Positions 28,909 to 39,388 of a stretch of 56,313 bases of DNA are shown here, one piece after another. The DNA comes from an uncultured Bacteroidota bacterium. Its GTDB lineage: Bacteria; Bacteroidota; Bacteroidia; Flavobacteriales; Flavobacteriaceae. The notes beneath the pieces are model-generated. The model had not been told where the DNA came from. It made no database searches and saw nothing but the letters and a program-made list of their open reading frames with translations. The position numbers and the translations under genes are program-made. Positions within the stretch are counted from its first letter, which is position 1, and each line of letters begins with the position of its first letter. The stretch lies in the NCBI GenBank assembly GCA_902602415.1, contig CACKQW010000009.1, positions 1 to 56,313 on the forward strand. The letters are read 5' to 3'.

Positions 28909-29592
28909 ATGAGAGTTTGTTTTCTTATTCTTTTCTTACCAATTATAGGATTTACCCAAACAAATTTACAATCTGATATTTCCTCTAAAGTTTCTGGTCA
29001 ACCATCAAATTATGGTTCTTCTTTTTTTTATAACCCTCCAAATAAAGTGATTTTGGGATCATATTATCTATTTGATGAATGGAATAACAATGGAATTATT
29101 GAAACAATCTCAGGTGATAGATTTTTAGTAAAAAAAATAAATCTAAATATGAGCAGAAATGCATTTGAGGCGAAGGGTGAAAATGATTCGATATTTTCAT
29201 TTAATTTTAATAACATTGACAAAGTTATAGTAAATGATAAGGTTTTTAAAAATTATTATTACAACGAAGACAACAGAGTCTATCAAGTTGTATATGAAAA
29301 CGATTCTTTTTCCATATTAAAAGGTTTTTCAGTTAAATTAGTTTCAAGATCTGGAAACCCAATGATCAACAGAGAAAATGATCGATATGTTAGAAAGAAA
29401 AAATACTTTTTGAGAAATAAAAAAAGTAAAACAATCAAGTATTTCAAACTTAATCGAAGATCAATTAATAAGCTTTTCACAAACATAAATAAGTCACAAA
29501 TTGAGATTGATAGTTTTATTTCTGAAAATGAACTATCATTCAAGGAAGAGAAAGACGTTTCGAAGATTCTCGATTATATTTTTGAGAGGTAA
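28909..29592 (+). CDS. Secreted protein of unknown function at the end of the ribosomal operon
   Basis: This is a 227-residue protein I do not recognise. It begins with a signal peptide (MRVCFLILFLPIIGFTQ, then TNLQ), so it is exported. The middle is beta-rich (GIIETISGDRFLVKKINLNM; FNFNNIDKVIVNDKVFKNYY). The C-terminal third is very basic with many Lys/Arg (RYVRKKKYFLRNKKSK) followed by helices. It starts 25 bases after rplQ and is followed by a strong terminator, so it is probably transcribed with the ribosomal genes. Whether that has meaning is unknown. Confidence 0.7.
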   Translation: MRVCFLILFLPIIGFTQTNLQSDISSKVSGQPSNYGSSFFYNPPNKVILGSYYLFDEWNNNGIIETISGDRFLVKKINLNMSRNAFEAKGENDSIFSFNFNNIDKVIVNDKVFKNYYYNEDNRVYQVVYENDSFSILKGFSVKLVSRSGNPMINRENDRYVRKKKYFLRNKKSKTIKYFKLNRRSINKLFTNINKSQIEIDSFISENELSFKEEKDVSKILDYIFER

Positions 29593-29597
29593 AATTT

Positions 29598-29625
29598 AAA
29601 AGGGATATTTATCCCTTTTTTTTTT
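29598..29625 (+). terminator. Intrinsic terminator of the ribosomal operon
   Basis: AAAAGGGAT (29598-29606) pairs with ATCCCTTTT (29611-29619) around a four-base loop, and the T run continues to 29625. It closes the 18-kb unit that begins at 11600 and separates it from carA. Confidence 0.9.
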
Positions 29626-29657
29626 AAGTATAATTAACATTTTTAATTTTTATAAAT

Positions 29658-29665
29658 TACTTTTG
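29658..29665 (+). promoter_or_regulatory. Candidate -7 element of the carA promoter
   Basis: TACTTTTG matches the Bacteroidota -7 consensus TAnnTTTG fully and lies 16 bases before the carA ATG. No good TTTG is seen 19-20 bases upstream. The position just after the terminator and before the first gene of the next block supports it. The leader would be only about 12 bases. Confidence 0.45.
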
Positions 29666-29681
29666 TTTAACTAGTTTCAGA

Positions 29682-30788
29682 ATGCAATACAGTAACAGAA
29701 AAAGTGCTATTATAATATTAGAGGATGGAACCACATTTTTTGGTAAATCCATTGGTATTGACGGCACAGCATTTGGAGAGGTTTGTTTCAACACAGGGAT
29801 GACAGGCTACCAGGAAATTTTTACGGACCCTTCTTATTATGGACAACTAATGGTTACCACAAATGCCTACATAGGAAATTATGGCGTCAGAGATGAAGAG
29901 GTTGAATCTGACTCTGTTAAAATTGCTGGTCTTATATGTAGAAACTTTACATACAATTATTCTAGACATGGTGAAACAAAATCCTTATTTGATTTTTTAA
30001 AAGCTAATAACATAGTTGCAATTTCTGATGTTGATACAAGAGCACTTGTTTCCTATATTAGAGATAATGGTGCAATGAATGCAGCTATTTCAACTAAAGT
30101 TGATGAAATTGATATGTTAAAGATGGAATTATCTAAGATTCCAAGTATGGATGGTCTAGAGCTCGCATCCAAAGTATCTACAAAGGAAATTTACCATTTT
30201 GGAAATGAATCTGCAAAATATAAAATATCTGCATTGGATTTAGGTATCAAAAAAAATATTTTGAGAAATTTAGAAAAGAGAGATTGTTATATTAAAGTAT
30301 TTCCTTATAACTCAACTTTTGAAGAAATGAATGATTGGGCCCCTCATGCCTTTTTTATTTCTAACGGCCCCGGAGATCCGAAACCATTAATTAATGCTCA
30401 GAATATTGCCAAAGAAGTGATTAAAAAGAACATTCCGTTATTTGGAATTTGCTTGGGTCACCAAATAATTGCCCTAGCTAACGGAATTTCGACTTACAAA
30501 ATGCATAATGGACATAGAGGGATTAATCATCCTGTAAAAAATCTGATTACTGGAAAAGGTGAAATAACCTCTCAAAATCATGGATTTGCAATTAATAGAG
30601 AACAGACAGAGGCTCACAAAGATATTCAAATAACACATGTTCACTTGAATGATGATACTGTAGCAGGTATTTCCATGAAAAATAAAAATTGCTTTTCAGT
30701 TCAATATCATCCTGAAGCTAGCCCAGGCCCTCATGATGCATCTTACCTTTTTGATCAATTTATTAATAATATTTCAAAGAATAAATAA
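29682..30788 (+). CDS. carA: Carbamoyl-phosphate synthase small subunit
   Basis: This is a 368-residue glutamine amidotransferase subunit that supplies ammonia to CarB for arginine and pyrimidine synthesis. The N-terminal domain contains [20 protein letters not shown], the CarA signature. The class I amidotransferase domain has the oxyanion segment ISNGPGDP, the nucleophile cysteine in [15 protein letters not shown], and the catalytic His and Glu in [13 protein letters not shown]. carB is not in the window. The stop overlaps the eno start by one base (TAATG). Confidence 0.97.
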   Translation: MQYSNRKSAIIILEDGTTFFGKSIGIDGTAFGEVCFNTGMTGYQEIFTDPSYYGQLMVTTNAYIGNYGVRDEEVESDSVKIAGLICRNFTYNYSRHGETKSLFDFLKANNIVAISDVDTRALVSYIRDNGAMNAAISTKVDEIDMLKMELSKIPSMDGLELASKVSTKEIYHFGNESAKYKISALDLGIKKNILRNLEKRDCYIKVFPYNSTFEEMNDWAPHAFFISNGPGDPKPLINAQNIAKEVIKKNIPLFGICLGHQIIALANGISTYKMHNGHRGINHPVKNLITGKGEITSQNHGFAINREQTEAHKDIQITHVHLNDDTVAGISMKNKNCFSVQYHPEASPGPHDASYLFDQFINNISKNK

Positions 30789-32101
30789 TGGCTAAAATTA
30801 AAAAAGTTTTTGCTCGTCAAATATTTGATTCAAGAGGGAATCCTACTGTTGAAGTTGATGTGATAACGGAAAATGAAATACGAGGAAGAGCAGCTGTACC
30901 TTCTGGTGCGTCCACTGGGGAACATGAGGCAGTAGAGTTAAGAGATGGAGGTAAAAAATATCATGGTAAAGGTGTAAGTAATGCTGTTAATAATATAAAT
31001 AATATAATTACTAAGGAAGTTATTGGACTATCAGTTTTTGAACAAAATAAAATTGACAAGTTGATGATCACAATTGATGGCACAGAGAATAAATCCAGAT
31101 TAGGCGCGAATGCTACACTTGGAGTTTCATTAGCCGTAGCAAAAGCAGCTGCAAAAGAAAAAAATATTTCCCTTTTTCAATATTTAGGTAAAGATCCAAA
31201 GATTTTACCTGTTCCGATGATGAATATTATTAATGGGGGATCTCATAGCGATGCACCTATTGCATTTCAAGAATTTATGATTGTACCTGTTTCTGCAAAT
31301 AGTTTTTCTCACGCTATGCAAATAGGTAGTGAGATTTTTCACTCGCTTAAAAAAGTTTTAAAGAAAAGAGGTTTAACTACAAGTGTTGGTGATGAGGGTG
31401 GGTTCGCACCAGAACTAAACGGAACGGAAGATGTATTACAAACAATTAAGGATGCCACTCATGATTCAGGGTATGTATTTGGTAAGGATATTATGATTGC
31501 TTTAGATTGTGCCTCTTCTGAATTTTACAGTAACGGAAAATATGATTATTCGATTTTTGAAGGTAAAAATGGTTTAGTAAGAACTAGCACTGAACAGGCA
31601 AATTATCTTGCTGAATTATGTAAAAAATATCCAATAATTTCTATCGAAGATGGAATGGATGAAAATGATTGGGATGGATGGAAGTACTTGACAAGTTTGT
31701 GTGGCGATCAAGTCCAATTAGTTGGTGATGATTTATTTGTTACTAATACAAAAAGATTAGAAAAAGGGATTACAGAAAATATTGGAAACTCTATTTTGAT
31801 TAAAGTAAATCAAATTGGCACTTTATCTGAAACTATTGAAGCTGTTGATATGGCACATAAGGCAGGTTTTACAACGGTAATGTCGCATAGGTCTGGAGAA
31901 ACTGAAGATTGTACTATTTCTGATCTCTCTGTAGCATTAGATTGTGGTCAGATTAAAACAGGATCTCTATCAAGAAGTGATAGGATTGCAAAATACAACC
32001 AACTGCTAAGAATCGAAGAGGAACTTGGAAATAAAGCTATTTATCCTCAAATTTCTACTTTTAAAGTATCTCCTTTTAAAAATAAATCATTCTCAAAATA
32101 A
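30788..32101 (+). CDS. eno: Enolase
   Basis: This is a 437-residue enolase, converting 2-phosphoglycerate to phosphoenolpyruvate in glycolysis. Motifs: [20 protein letters not shown] at the start, [18 protein letters not shown], the metal-binding aspartate and glutamate ([32 protein letters not shown]), the catalytic lysine in [13 protein letters not shown], and the signature [11 protein letters not shown]. It is complete and normal, and translationally coupled to carA. Confidence 0.98.
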   Translation: MAKIKKVFARQIFDSRGNPTVEVDVITENEIRGRAAVPSGASTGEHEAVELRDGGKKYHGKGVSNAVNNINNIITKEVIGLSVFEQNKIDKLMITIDGTENKSRLGANATLGVSLAVAKAAAKEKNISLFQYLGKDPKILPVPMMNIINGGSHSDAPIAFQEFMIVPVSANSFSHAMQIGSEIFHSLKKVLKKRGLTTSVGDEGGFAPELNGTEDVLQTIKDATHDSGYVFGKDIMIALDCASSEFYSNGKYDYSIFEGKNGLVRTSTEQANYLAELCKKYPIISIEDGMDENDWDGWKYLTSLCGDQVQLVGDDLFVTNTKRLEKGITENIGNSILIKVNQIGTLSETIEAVDMAHKAGFTTVMSHRSGETEDCTISDLSVALDCGQIKTGSLSRSDRIAKYNQLLRIEEELGNKAIYPQISTFKVSPFKNKSFSK

Positions 32102-32102
32102 C

Positions 32103-32133
32103 TTTAATTTATTGAAGATATTTTGTATTTTTG
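32103..32133 (+). promoter_or_regulatory. Promoter of the citrate synthase gene
   Basis: TATTTTTG (32126-32133) matches the -7 consensus TAnnTTTG. Nineteen bases upstream, TTTA (32103-32106) differs by one base from TTTG. The predicted transcription start is near 32138, leaving a leader of about 28 bases before the GTG start. Confidence 0.55.
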
Positions 32134-32165
32134 CAAAATAGTAGACTAACTTTCATTTATTCATT

Positions 32166-33458
32166 GTGTCCGAGAAAGCAACTATAAATATTAATGGTTC
32201 AAGCTACGATTTCCCTGTTTACAGAGGAGTCGAGGGAGATGTTTGCATTGATATAAAATCCCTTAGAGCAGAATCTGGTGCTACAACTATTGATAGAGGT
32301 TTTAAAAATACAGCTTCATGTGAAAGCAAAATTACATACTTAGATGGTGAAAAAGGTATTTTAAGATACCGTGGTTATGATGTTGATGATTTAGCTAAAA
32401 AAGCATCTTTTTTAGAAGTAGCTTTCCTATTAATTTTTGGAGAGTTACCCACAAAAGATGAGCTTAAAAGATTTCATGATGACATCGTTGACAACAGTAT
32501 AGTAAATGATGATGTTAAAAAAATTGTTGATGCATTTCCAAGCTCTGCACACCCAATGGGAGTTTTATCATCTTTAACAAGTTCATTAACGGCCTTTAAT
32601 CCTGATGATGTATCATTAGATTATGTTAGAAGTAAAGAAGGAATGTATGACACAATAGTGAAAGTAATGGGAAAGATACCAATTCTTGTAGGTTGGTCAT
32701 TCAGAAAAAAAAATGGTTACCCATTACAATACTCTATGAAATTGAAAAATCTAGGGTATGCAGAAATGATATTGCATCTATTGTTTAAAAAACCTAATGA
32801 TATATATAGACCTGATAAAAAGTTAATTGATGTTTTTAATAAACTTTTGATTTTGCACGCTGATCATGAACAAAATTGTTCTACTTCAACTGTAAGGATT
32901 GTTGGATCATCACATGCCGGTCTATTCCCATCAATTTCTGCAGGAATTTCTGCATTGTGGGGGCCACTTCATGGAGGTGCTAATCAGGCTGTTTTAGAAA
33001 TGTTAAAGTCTATTAAAGAGGATGGAGGAAATACAAAAAAATATATTAAAAAGGCGAAAGATAAATCAGATCCATTTAGATTAATGGGATTTGGGCATAG
33101 AGTGTATAAAAATTATGATCCTAGAGCTAGAATCATTAAGGAAGCAGCACACAAATATTTAAAATCTCTTGGTGTTGATGACCCTTTACTTCATATCGCT
33201 GCTGAATTGGAAGAAAATGCTTTGAAGGATAAGTATTTTATCGAACGTAAATTATTTCCTAATGTAGATTTTTACTCTGGTGTTATTTATAGAGCTATGG
33301 GAATTCCTTCAGATATGTACACCGTTATGTTTGTACTTGGAAGATTGCCAGGTTGGATTGCTCAATGGAGAGAAATGAGATTAATGAAAGAACCAATTGG
33401 AAGACCAAGACAACTTTTTACTGGATCAGCTCCAAGAAGTTTTAAGTCAAAAAAATAA
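32166..33458 (+). CDS. gltA: Citrate synthase
   Basis: This is a 430-residue hexameric-type (type II) citrate synthase, condensing oxaloacetate and acetyl-CoA at the entry of the TCA cycle. The N-terminal beta-domain is present (ININGSSYDFPVYRGVEGD). Catalytic segments are LHADHEQNCSTSTVRIVGSS, GPLHGGANQAVLEML with one active-site histidine, MGFGHRVYKNYDPRA with the second histidine and substrate arginine, and the catalytic aspartate in LFPNVDFYSGVIY. The start is GTG. It has its own promoter between eno and the DDAH-like gene. Confidence 0.97.
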   Translation: MSEKATININGSSYDFPVYRGVEGDVCIDIKSLRAESGATTIDRGFKNTASCESKITYLDGEKGILRYRGYDVDDLAKKASFLEVAFLLIFGELPTKDELKRFHDDIVDNSIVNDDVKKIVDAFPSSAHPMGVLSSLTSSLTAFNPDDVSLDYVRSKEGMYDTIVKVMGKIPILVGWSFRKKNGYPLQYSMKLKNLGYAEMILHLLFKKPNDIYRPDKKLIDVFNKLLILHADHEQNCSTSTVRIVGSSHAGLFPSISAGISALWGPLHGGANQAVLEMLKSIKEDGGNTKKYIKKAKDKSDPFRLMGFGHRVYKNYDPRARIIKEAAHKYLKSLGVDDPLLHIAAELEENALKDKYFIERKLFPNVDFYSGVIYRAMGIPSDMYTVMFVLGRLPGWIAQWREMRLMKEPIGRPRQLFTGSAPRSFKSKK

Positions 33459-33476
33459 TCATTTATATTTTACACA

Positions 33477-34391
33477 ATGCTTAGGCTTAATGTAAATAAT
33501 GAAACATCAAAGCTAAAGGCTGTAGTTTTAGGAATTGGAAATAGTTTGGGTTCAGTTCCAACAGCAAATGAATGTTATGATCCAAAAAGCAGATTTCATG
33601 TTTTGAATGGAACATATCCGAAAGAGGTTGATGTTATTTCTCAGTTGGATTATTTTAATAAGATTTTTTTGAAATATGATATAAATGTTTTCAGACCATC
33701 AATTTTAAAAAATGTTAATCAGATTTTTAGTAGAGATATAGGTTTTGTTATCGGAAATAAATTTTTTATTTCAAATACTATAAAAGAGAGATCAAAAGAA
33801 ATTGAGGGTTTGAATGGTTTATTTAAAAAAATTAAATATGATGATTTAGTATACTTGCCAAAAAATTGTAGCGTTGAAGGTGGAGATATTATTTTACATG
33901 ATGAATACATTTTTATCGGCACATGTGAGAAAAACAAATTTGATGATTATAAAACTGCAAGAACAAATCAAGGAGCAATTAATTTCATAAAAAAATATTT
34001 TCCTGAAAAAAAAATAATTTCATTTTCGTTAATCAAGTCAGATGCTGATTACCAAAAATTAGCTTTACATTTAGATTGTTGTTTTCAGCCTGTGGGAAAA
34101 AATAAATTAGTAGTATGCCCTGAGGCTTTTTTATCTGAGGATGATTACAATTGGATTTTAAATACTTTTAAAAAAGAAAATATTTTTGAAATATCCTTAT
34201 TAGAAATGAATAAACTAAAATGTAATTTTTTTTCAATTTCACAAAATATTGTAGTCAGTGAAATAAGTTTTTCTAGACTTAATAATTGGTTAAGATCAAA
34301 TGGAATTACAGTCGAGGAAATTAGTTATAATGAAATTTCAAAGCAAGGTGGTTTGTTAAGATGTAGTACTTTACCTTTAATTCGAGAATAA
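33477..34391 (+). CDS. DDAH/arginine-deiminase-family amidinohydrolase
   Basis: This is a 304-residue protein of the amidinotransferase/dimethylargininase fold. Diagnostic segments are FSRDIGFVIGNKFFISN (substrate loop), VEGGDIILHDEYIFIGT, the catalytic histidine region LHLDCCFQPVG, and the C-terminal nucleophile cysteine in GGLLRCSTLPLIRE. Relatives hydrolyse arginine, methylarginine or similar guanidines to citrulline. The exact substrate cannot be decided here. It is followed after two bases by the CtlX gene, which suggests consecutive steps from a guanidino compound through citrulline to ornithine. It belongs to a gene order (gltA, this, ctlX, argS) that I associate with Flavobacteriia. 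Confidence 0.8.
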   Translation: MLRLNVNNETSKLKAVVLGIGNSLGSVPTANECYDPKSRFHVLNGTYPKEVDVISQLDYFNKIFLKYDINVFRPSILKNVNQIFSRDIGFVIGNKFFISNTIKERSKEIEGLNGLFKKIKYDDLVYLPKNCSVEGGDIILHDEYIFIGTCEKNKFDDYKTARTNQGAINFIKKYFPEKKIISFSLIKSDADYQKLALHLDCCFQPVGKNKLVVCPEAFLSEDDYNWILNTFKKENIFEISLLEMNKLKCNFFSISQNIVVSEISFSRLNNWLRSNGITVEEISYNEISKQGGLLRCSTLPLIRE

Positions 34392-34393
34392 TT

Positions 34394-35317
34394 TTGAGCG
34401 TAGCAAAAAGTATACTAATGATTCGACCAATTAATTTTGGTTTTAATGATGAGACTTCAATGGATAATCATTATCAAAAAAAAATTAATAAAGAAAATAC
34501 AGCTCAGTTAGCGATTGAAGAGTTTGAAAACATGGTTTTACATTTAAAAAATAGTGATGTTGATGTTCACGTATATAATGATGATGATATGTACAAAACA
34601 CCGGACTCCGTCTTTCCAAATAATTGGATATCAACTCATCAAAATGGAGATATTGTTTTATTTCCAATGTTAGCAAAGAGTAGACGTATGGAGCGACGTC
34701 CAGAAATTTTAGATTTTTTAAAAAATCAAGGCTTTATAATAAATAATGTAATTGATTATTCATTTGCTGAAAAGGATAGTCAATTTTTAGAGGGTACAGG
34801 AAGTATGATATTAGATCGAAAAAATAAAATTGCTTACTGTTCAATTTCTGAAAGATCTAATAAGGAGCTATTTATAAAATTTTGTAAAGATTTTAAATAT
34901 ATTCCAGTAAGTTTCCATTCATTTCAAGATGTAGAAAAAAAAAGATTGCCAATTTATCATACTAATGTGATGATGTGTTTGGCTGAATCTTATTGTATAA
35001 TATGTTTAGATTGCATAGATGATGGTGAGGAAAGAATCAATGTTATTAATTTCATTGAAAATTCAGGAAAAGAGTTAATAGAGATTTCTGAAAATCAAGT
35101 GGAAAATTTTGCAGGGAATATGCTCGAGCTTTTAAATGATAAAGGGGAAAGTTTATTGGTTATGAGTAAGTCAGCTGAAAACTCTTTAAATGAAAATCAG
35201 AAAAATTTAATTAATAAATATTCAAGGATTGTTTCTTCGGATATTAACACAATTGAAGTTTGTGGTGGAGGAAGTGCTAGATGTATGATAGCTGAAATAT
35301 TTTTACCAAAAAAGTAA
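34394..35317 (+). CDS. ctlX: Citrulline hydrolase CtlX-like amidinotransferase-fold protein
   Basis: This is a 307-residue amidinotransferase-fold hydrolase. The motifs VFPNNWISTHQNGDIVLFPM, FLEGTGSMILDRKNKIAYCS, IYHTNVMMCLAE and the nucleophile cysteine in CGGGSARCMIAEIFLP are those of CtlX, the citrulline ureidase that yields ornithine, ammonia and CO2. The start is TTG at 34394, chosen because the residues SVAKSILMIRPINF match the usual N-terminus. The next ATG would cut into the first strand (LMIRP). It is two bases after the DDAH-like gene, so the pair is likely coupled. The function follows from family resemblance. Confidence 0.78.
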   Translation: MSVAKSILMIRPINFGFNDETSMDNHYQKKINKENTAQLAIEEFENMVLHLKNSDVDVHVYNDDDMYKTPDSVFPNNWISTHQNGDIVLFPMLAKSRRMERRPEILDFLKNQGFIINNVIDYSFAEKDSQFLEGTGSMILDRKNKIAYCSISERSNKELFIKFCKDFKYIPVSFHSFQDVEKKRLPIYHTNVMMCLAESYCIICLDCIDDGEERINVINFIENSGKELIEISENQVENFAGNMLELLNDKGESLLVMSKSAENSLNENQKNLINKYSRIVSSDINTIEVCGGGSARCMIAEIFLPKK

Positions 35318-35354
35318 TATTATTAAACGTTATATTTACAACAGATAATTAAGA

Positions 35355-37127
35355 ATGTATATTCAAAAAATCATTAGAAAAAATATTGAAAATGCCTTAA
35401 ATGAGGTATTTAGATATAAAACTAAAAACATAGAACTTCAGCAAACAAAAAAAGAATTTGATGGAGACATTACTCTTGTAGTTTTTCCGCTAGTTAAAGA
35501 ATTAAAAATGAACCCTAAAGAAATTGCCGAAAAGGTTGGTGATTACTTGATAGAAACTAATTCTGTTGTTTCTTTCAATATTGTCTCGGGATTTTTGAAT
35601 CTTTCAATCTCAGATAAATACTATTTAGATTTCTTTAATTCCATTAAATACAATTCAGATTATGGATATTCAAATATTGTCTCTGAGGATGCTGTAATGG
35701 TTGAATATTCTTCTCCAAATACTAATAAGCCATTGCATCTTGGTCATATAAGAAATAACCTTCTTGGATATAGTATGTCTGAAATATATAAAGCCTCTGG
35801 AAAAAAAGTATATAAAACACAAATTATAAATGATAGAGGCATTCACATTTGTAAGAGTATGATCGCATGGTTGGATTTTAGTAATGGAGAAACTCCAAAA
35901 AGTACAAATATAAAAGGGGATAAATTTGTTGGGGATTATTATATCAAATTTGATAAAGTTTATAAAAAAGAGGTTGAGGAATTGATTAAAAACGGATCAA
36001 GCGAAGAAGTAGCTAAGCAAAATTCCCCGATACTCTTGAGAGCAAAAGAAATGTTGATTAGGTGGGAGTCAGGTGATAAAGAAGTAGTAGAGCTTTGGAA
36101 AAAAATGAACAGTTGGGTGTATGAAGGTTTTGAAGAAACTTATAAAAATTTAGGTGTAGACTTTGACAGTTACTATTATGAGAGTGATACATACCTATTA
36201 GGAAAAGAATTTATTTTATCTGGCTTAGAGTCTGGTGTTTTTTACAAAAAAGATGATGGTTCGGTTTGGTGTGATTTAAGTGATGAGGGACTAGACGAAA
36301 AAATTGTACTTCGTGCTGATGGGACAGCTGTTTATATGACTCAAGATATCGGAACTGCTGTGCAAAGAGTAAAAGATTACCCTGATATTAATTCTATGGT
36401 TTATACTGTTGGTAATGAACAAGATTATCATTTTAAAGTCCTTTTTTTAATATTAAAAAAACTAGGATTTTCTTGGTGTGAAAATTTATTTCATTTAAGC
36501 TATGGAATGGTCGATTTACCAAGTGGTAAAATGAAAAGTAGAGAAGGAACAGTGGTAGATGCTGATGACCTGATGGAAGAGATGATTAGAACAGCAAAAG
36601 AGATTTCTCAAAAATTAGGAAAATTAGATGGACTTTCTGATGATGAAAAAAACAAAGTATATAAGACAGTTGGGCTTGGTGCTCTAAAGTATTACATACT
36701 AAAGGTAGATCCTAAAAAAAGGATTCTTTTTGATCCAAAAGAATCAGTAGATTTTCAAGGGAATACAGCATCTTTTATTCAATATTCTTATGCAAGAATC
36801 CAGTCTATTTTAATGGGAATTAACTTTGATATATCAAAAAATAAATATAATCAAAAGTTAGAAAAAAAGGAAAAGGAGTTGATTAAGCAAATCGACTCAT
36901 TCCCGTCAATTATTCATAGCGCAGCAAGCTCAAATAATCCTGCATTAGTTGCTAATTATGTATATGACCTTGTTAAGATTTTTAACTCATTTTATCAGTC
37001 ACTTCCGATTTTAAAATCTGCATTTGATGACAAGAAATCATTTAGGGTTGAGCTTTCAAAATTAGTTGGAATTACTATTAAAAATGCATTATCCCTATTA
37101 GGAATTGATGTAGTTAATAGAATGTAA
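35355..37127 (+). CDS. argS: Arginyl-tRNA synthetase
   Basis: This is a 590-residue class I synthetase. An N-terminal additional domain (residues 1-105) binds the tRNA D-loop. The HIGH motif is in SPNTNKPLHLGHIRNNLLGY, and the position of KMSKS is held by GKMKSREGTVVDADDL, the usual form in this group. The C-terminal anticodon-binding helical bundle ends LSLLGIDVVNRM. Length is normal. It follows two enzymes of arginine-type chemistry. Confidence 0.97.
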   Translation: MYIQKIIRKNIENALNEVFRYKTKNIELQQTKKEFDGDITLVVFPLVKELKMNPKEIAEKVGDYLIETNSVVSFNIVSGFLNLSISDKYYLDFFNSIKYNSDYGYSNIVSEDAVMVEYSSPNTNKPLHLGHIRNNLLGYSMSEIYKASGKKVYKTQIINDRGIHICKSMIAWLDFSNGETPKSTNIKGDKFVGDYYIKFDKVYKKEVEELIKNGSSEEVAKQNSPILLRAKEMLIRWESGDKEVVELWKKMNSWVYEGFEETYKNLGVDFDSYYYESDTYLLGKEFILSGLESGVFYKKDDGSVWCDLSDEGLDEKIVLRADGTAVYMTQDIGTAVQRVKDYPDINSMVYTVGNEQDYHFKVLFLILKKLGFSWCENLFHLSYGMVDLPSGKMKSREGTVVDADDLMEEMIRTAKEISQKLGKLDGLSDDEKNKVYKTVGLGALKYYILKVDPKKRILFDPKESVDFQGNTASFIQYSYARIQSILMGINFDISKNKYNQKLEKKEKELIKQIDSFPSIIHSAASSNNPALVANYVYDLVKIFNSFYQSLPILKSAFDDKKSFRVELSKLVGITIKNALSLLGIDVVNRM

Positions 37128-37162
37128 TTTTATTATAAGCTTTAAATTCTTTATTTTACAAT

Positions 37163-38503
37163 ATGTTTAGCAATTTAGGAGAAAAGTTAGAAAAAGCCTT
37201 ACAAATACTCAAAGGGCACGGAAGTATTACCGAAATCAATGTTGCTGAGACTTTAAAAGAGGTAAGACGCGCACTTCTTGATGCCGATGTTAACTTTAAA
37301 ACTGCCAGAGATTTTACTCAGCGTGTTAAGGAAAAAGCAATTGGACAAAATGTTTTAACAAATTTGAAACCTGGCCAATTGATGATAAAAATTGTCAAAG
37401 ATGAATTGGCAGACTTAATGGGTGGAGAATCCTCAGAGATAAATCTTAAAGATAAACCATCAATAATTTTAATGTCTGGACTGCAGGGCTCAGGAAAAAC
37501 TACTTTTTCGGCAAAACTTGCAAAACTTTTGAGGAAGAAAAAATCTTTGAAACCACTTCTAGTTGCTTGCGATGTTTACAGGCCTGCTGCAATTGAACAA
37601 TTACATATTTTAGGAAAAGACTTAGATGTCGAGGTGTATTCTGAAGATAATAGTCAAGATCCAGTTGCAATTGCCAAAGCTGGTGTTAAATATGGAAAAT
37701 CAAAAGGATATAATTTAATCATAATTGATACTGCAGGTAGATTAGCAATTGATGATGAAATGATGAATGAAATCTCAAATATTAAAAAGGCTATTAAACC
37801 AAGTGAAATTTTATTTGTTGTAGATTCAATGACTGGTCAGGATGCTGTGAATAGTGCTAAAACATTTAATGATATTTTAGATTTTGATGGTGTAGTATTA
37901 ACAAAATTGGACGGTGATGCAAGAGGTGGTGCAGCATTATCAATTAAAAGCGTTGTTGACAAACCAATTAAGTTTATTGGTACTGGTGAAAAGATGGACG
38001 CTTTGGATGTTTTTCATCCAAGTAGGATGGCTGACAGGATATTAGGAATGGGTGATGTTGTTTCGCTTGTTGAAAGAGCGCAACAGCAATTTGATCAAGA
38101 ACAGGCTAGAAAGATTCAAAAAAAGATTGCAAAAAATAAGTTTGGTTTAGATGATTTTATGAGTCAAATTCAGCAAATTAAAAAAATGGGTGATATGAAG
38201 GATTTGGTTGGAATGATCCCTGGGGCAAATAAAATGATGAAAAATTCAAATGAAGAAATTAATAATGATTCTTTTATTCCCATTGAGGCAATTATTAATT
38301 CTATGACCCCAAAAGAAAGAGCATTACCATCTTTACTTGATCACTCTAGAAAAACTAGAATTAGTAAAGGATCTGGAAGGTCAGTTGAAGAAATAAATCA
38401 GTTACTTAAACAATTTAACCAAATGAGTAAAATGATGAAGATGATGCAGGGGATGGGTAAAGATAGAATGATGCAAATGATGCAAAATATGAAAGGTAGA
38501 TGA
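37163..38503 (+). CDS. ffh: Signal recognition particle protein Ffh
   Basis: This is a 446-residue SRP54 GTPase that targets inner-membrane proteins co-translationally with 4.5S RNA. The N domain is residues 1-85. G-domain motifs are [41 protein letters not shown] and [13 protein letters not shown]. The methionine-rich M domain ends [20 protein letters not shown]. The stop overlaps the folD start (ATGA), so the two are coupled. Confidence 0.98.
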   Translation: MFSNLGEKLEKALQILKGHGSITEINVAETLKEVRRALLDADVNFKTARDFTQRVKEKAIGQNVLTNLKPGQLMIKIVKDELADLMGGESSEINLKDKPSIILMSGLQGSGKTTFSAKLAKLLRKKKSLKPLLVACDVYRPAAIEQLHILGKDLDVEVYSEDNSQDPVAIAKAGVKYGKSKGYNLIIIDTAGRLAIDDEMMNEISNIKKAIKPSEILFVVDSMTGQDAVNSAKTFNDILDFDGVVLTKLDGDARGGAALSIKSVVDKPIKFIGTGEKMDALDVFHPSRMADRILGMGDVVSLVERAQQQFDQEQARKIQKKIAKNKFGLDDFMSQIQQIKKMGDMKDLVGMIPGANKMMKNSNEEINNDSFIPIEAIINSMTPKERALPSLLDHSRKTRISKGSGRSVEEINQLLKQFNQMSKMMKMMQGMGKDRMMQMMQNMKGR

Positions 38504-39369
38504 TAATTTTAGACGGGAAAAAAACAAGTAACGACATTAAAACTGAAATTGCAGAATCTGTAAAGGACATTGTTGCAAAAGGTTTAAGGCCTCCACATTT
38601 AGCGGCGGTAATTGTTGGAGATGATGGGGCGAGTTTGACATATGTTGGCAGTAAAGTTCGGGCTTGTAAAAGAGTTGGTTTTGAATCTACTTTAATAAAA
38701 CTTCCTGAATCAATTTCGGAAAATGAACTTTTGAATAAGGTTAATGAGTTGAACAAAGATGAGAATATTGATGGTTATATTGTCCAGCTTCCTTTGCCAA
38801 AACACATAGATTCCCAAAAAATATTAATGGCAGTTGATGCAAACAAAGATGTGGATGGTTTTCATCCTACAAATTTTGGAAAAATGTCTCTTAACCTCCC
38901 AACTTTTATTTCTGCAACGCCTTTTGGAATTATGGAACTTCTTAAAAGATATAAGGTTGAAACATCAGGAAAACATACTGTTGTTATTGGTCGCTCTGAT
39001 ATTGTCGGTAGACCAATAAGTATTTTGATGAGTCAAAAATCTGATCCTGGGAATTCTACAGTTACACTTGCACATAGTAGAACAAAAAATATTAAAGAGT
39101 TAACAAGGCAAGCTGACATCATTATTTCAGCATTGGGCGTTCCGAATTTTCTAAAGGAAGACATGGTTAAAGATGGTGCAGTGATCATTGATGTTGGAAT
39201 AACTAGGGTAGTTGATAGCTCTGTAAAAGGCTATAAAATTGTGGGTGATGTTGACTATGAAAACGTATCAAAAAAATCAAGCTTTATTACGCCAGTTCCG
39301 GGTGGTGTTGGTCCCATGACAATAGCTATGCTATTGAAAAACACTTTATTAGCTTATAAAGGTTATTAA
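38500..39369 (+). CDS. folD: Methylenetetrahydrofolate dehydrogenase / cyclohydrolase FolD
   Basis: This is a 289-residue bifunctional enzyme of one-carbon metabolism (NADP-dependent). Motifs are [20 protein letters not shown] with the catalytic tyrosine and, further on, the [10 protein letters not shown] signature. The Rossmann domain contains [19 protein letters not shown], and [15 protein letters not shown] lies near the end. It overlaps ffh by four bases and ends shortly before the convergent minus-strand trio. Confidence 0.97.
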   Translation: MIILDGKKTSNDIKTEIAESVKDIVAKGLRPPHLAAVIVGDDGASLTYVGSKVRACKRVGFESTLIKLPESISENELLNKVNELNKDENIDGYIVQLPLPKHIDSQKILMAVDANKDVDGFHPTNFGKMSLNLPTFISATPFGIMELLKRYKVETSGKHTVVIGRSDIVGRPISILMSQKSDPGNSTVTLAHSRTKNIKELTRQADIIISALGVPNFLKEDMVKDGAVIIDVGITRVVDSSVKGYKIVGDVDYENVSKKSSFITPVPGGVGPMTIAMLLKNTLLAYKGY

Positions 39370-39388
39370 GGCTAGTGGATGGGATTAA

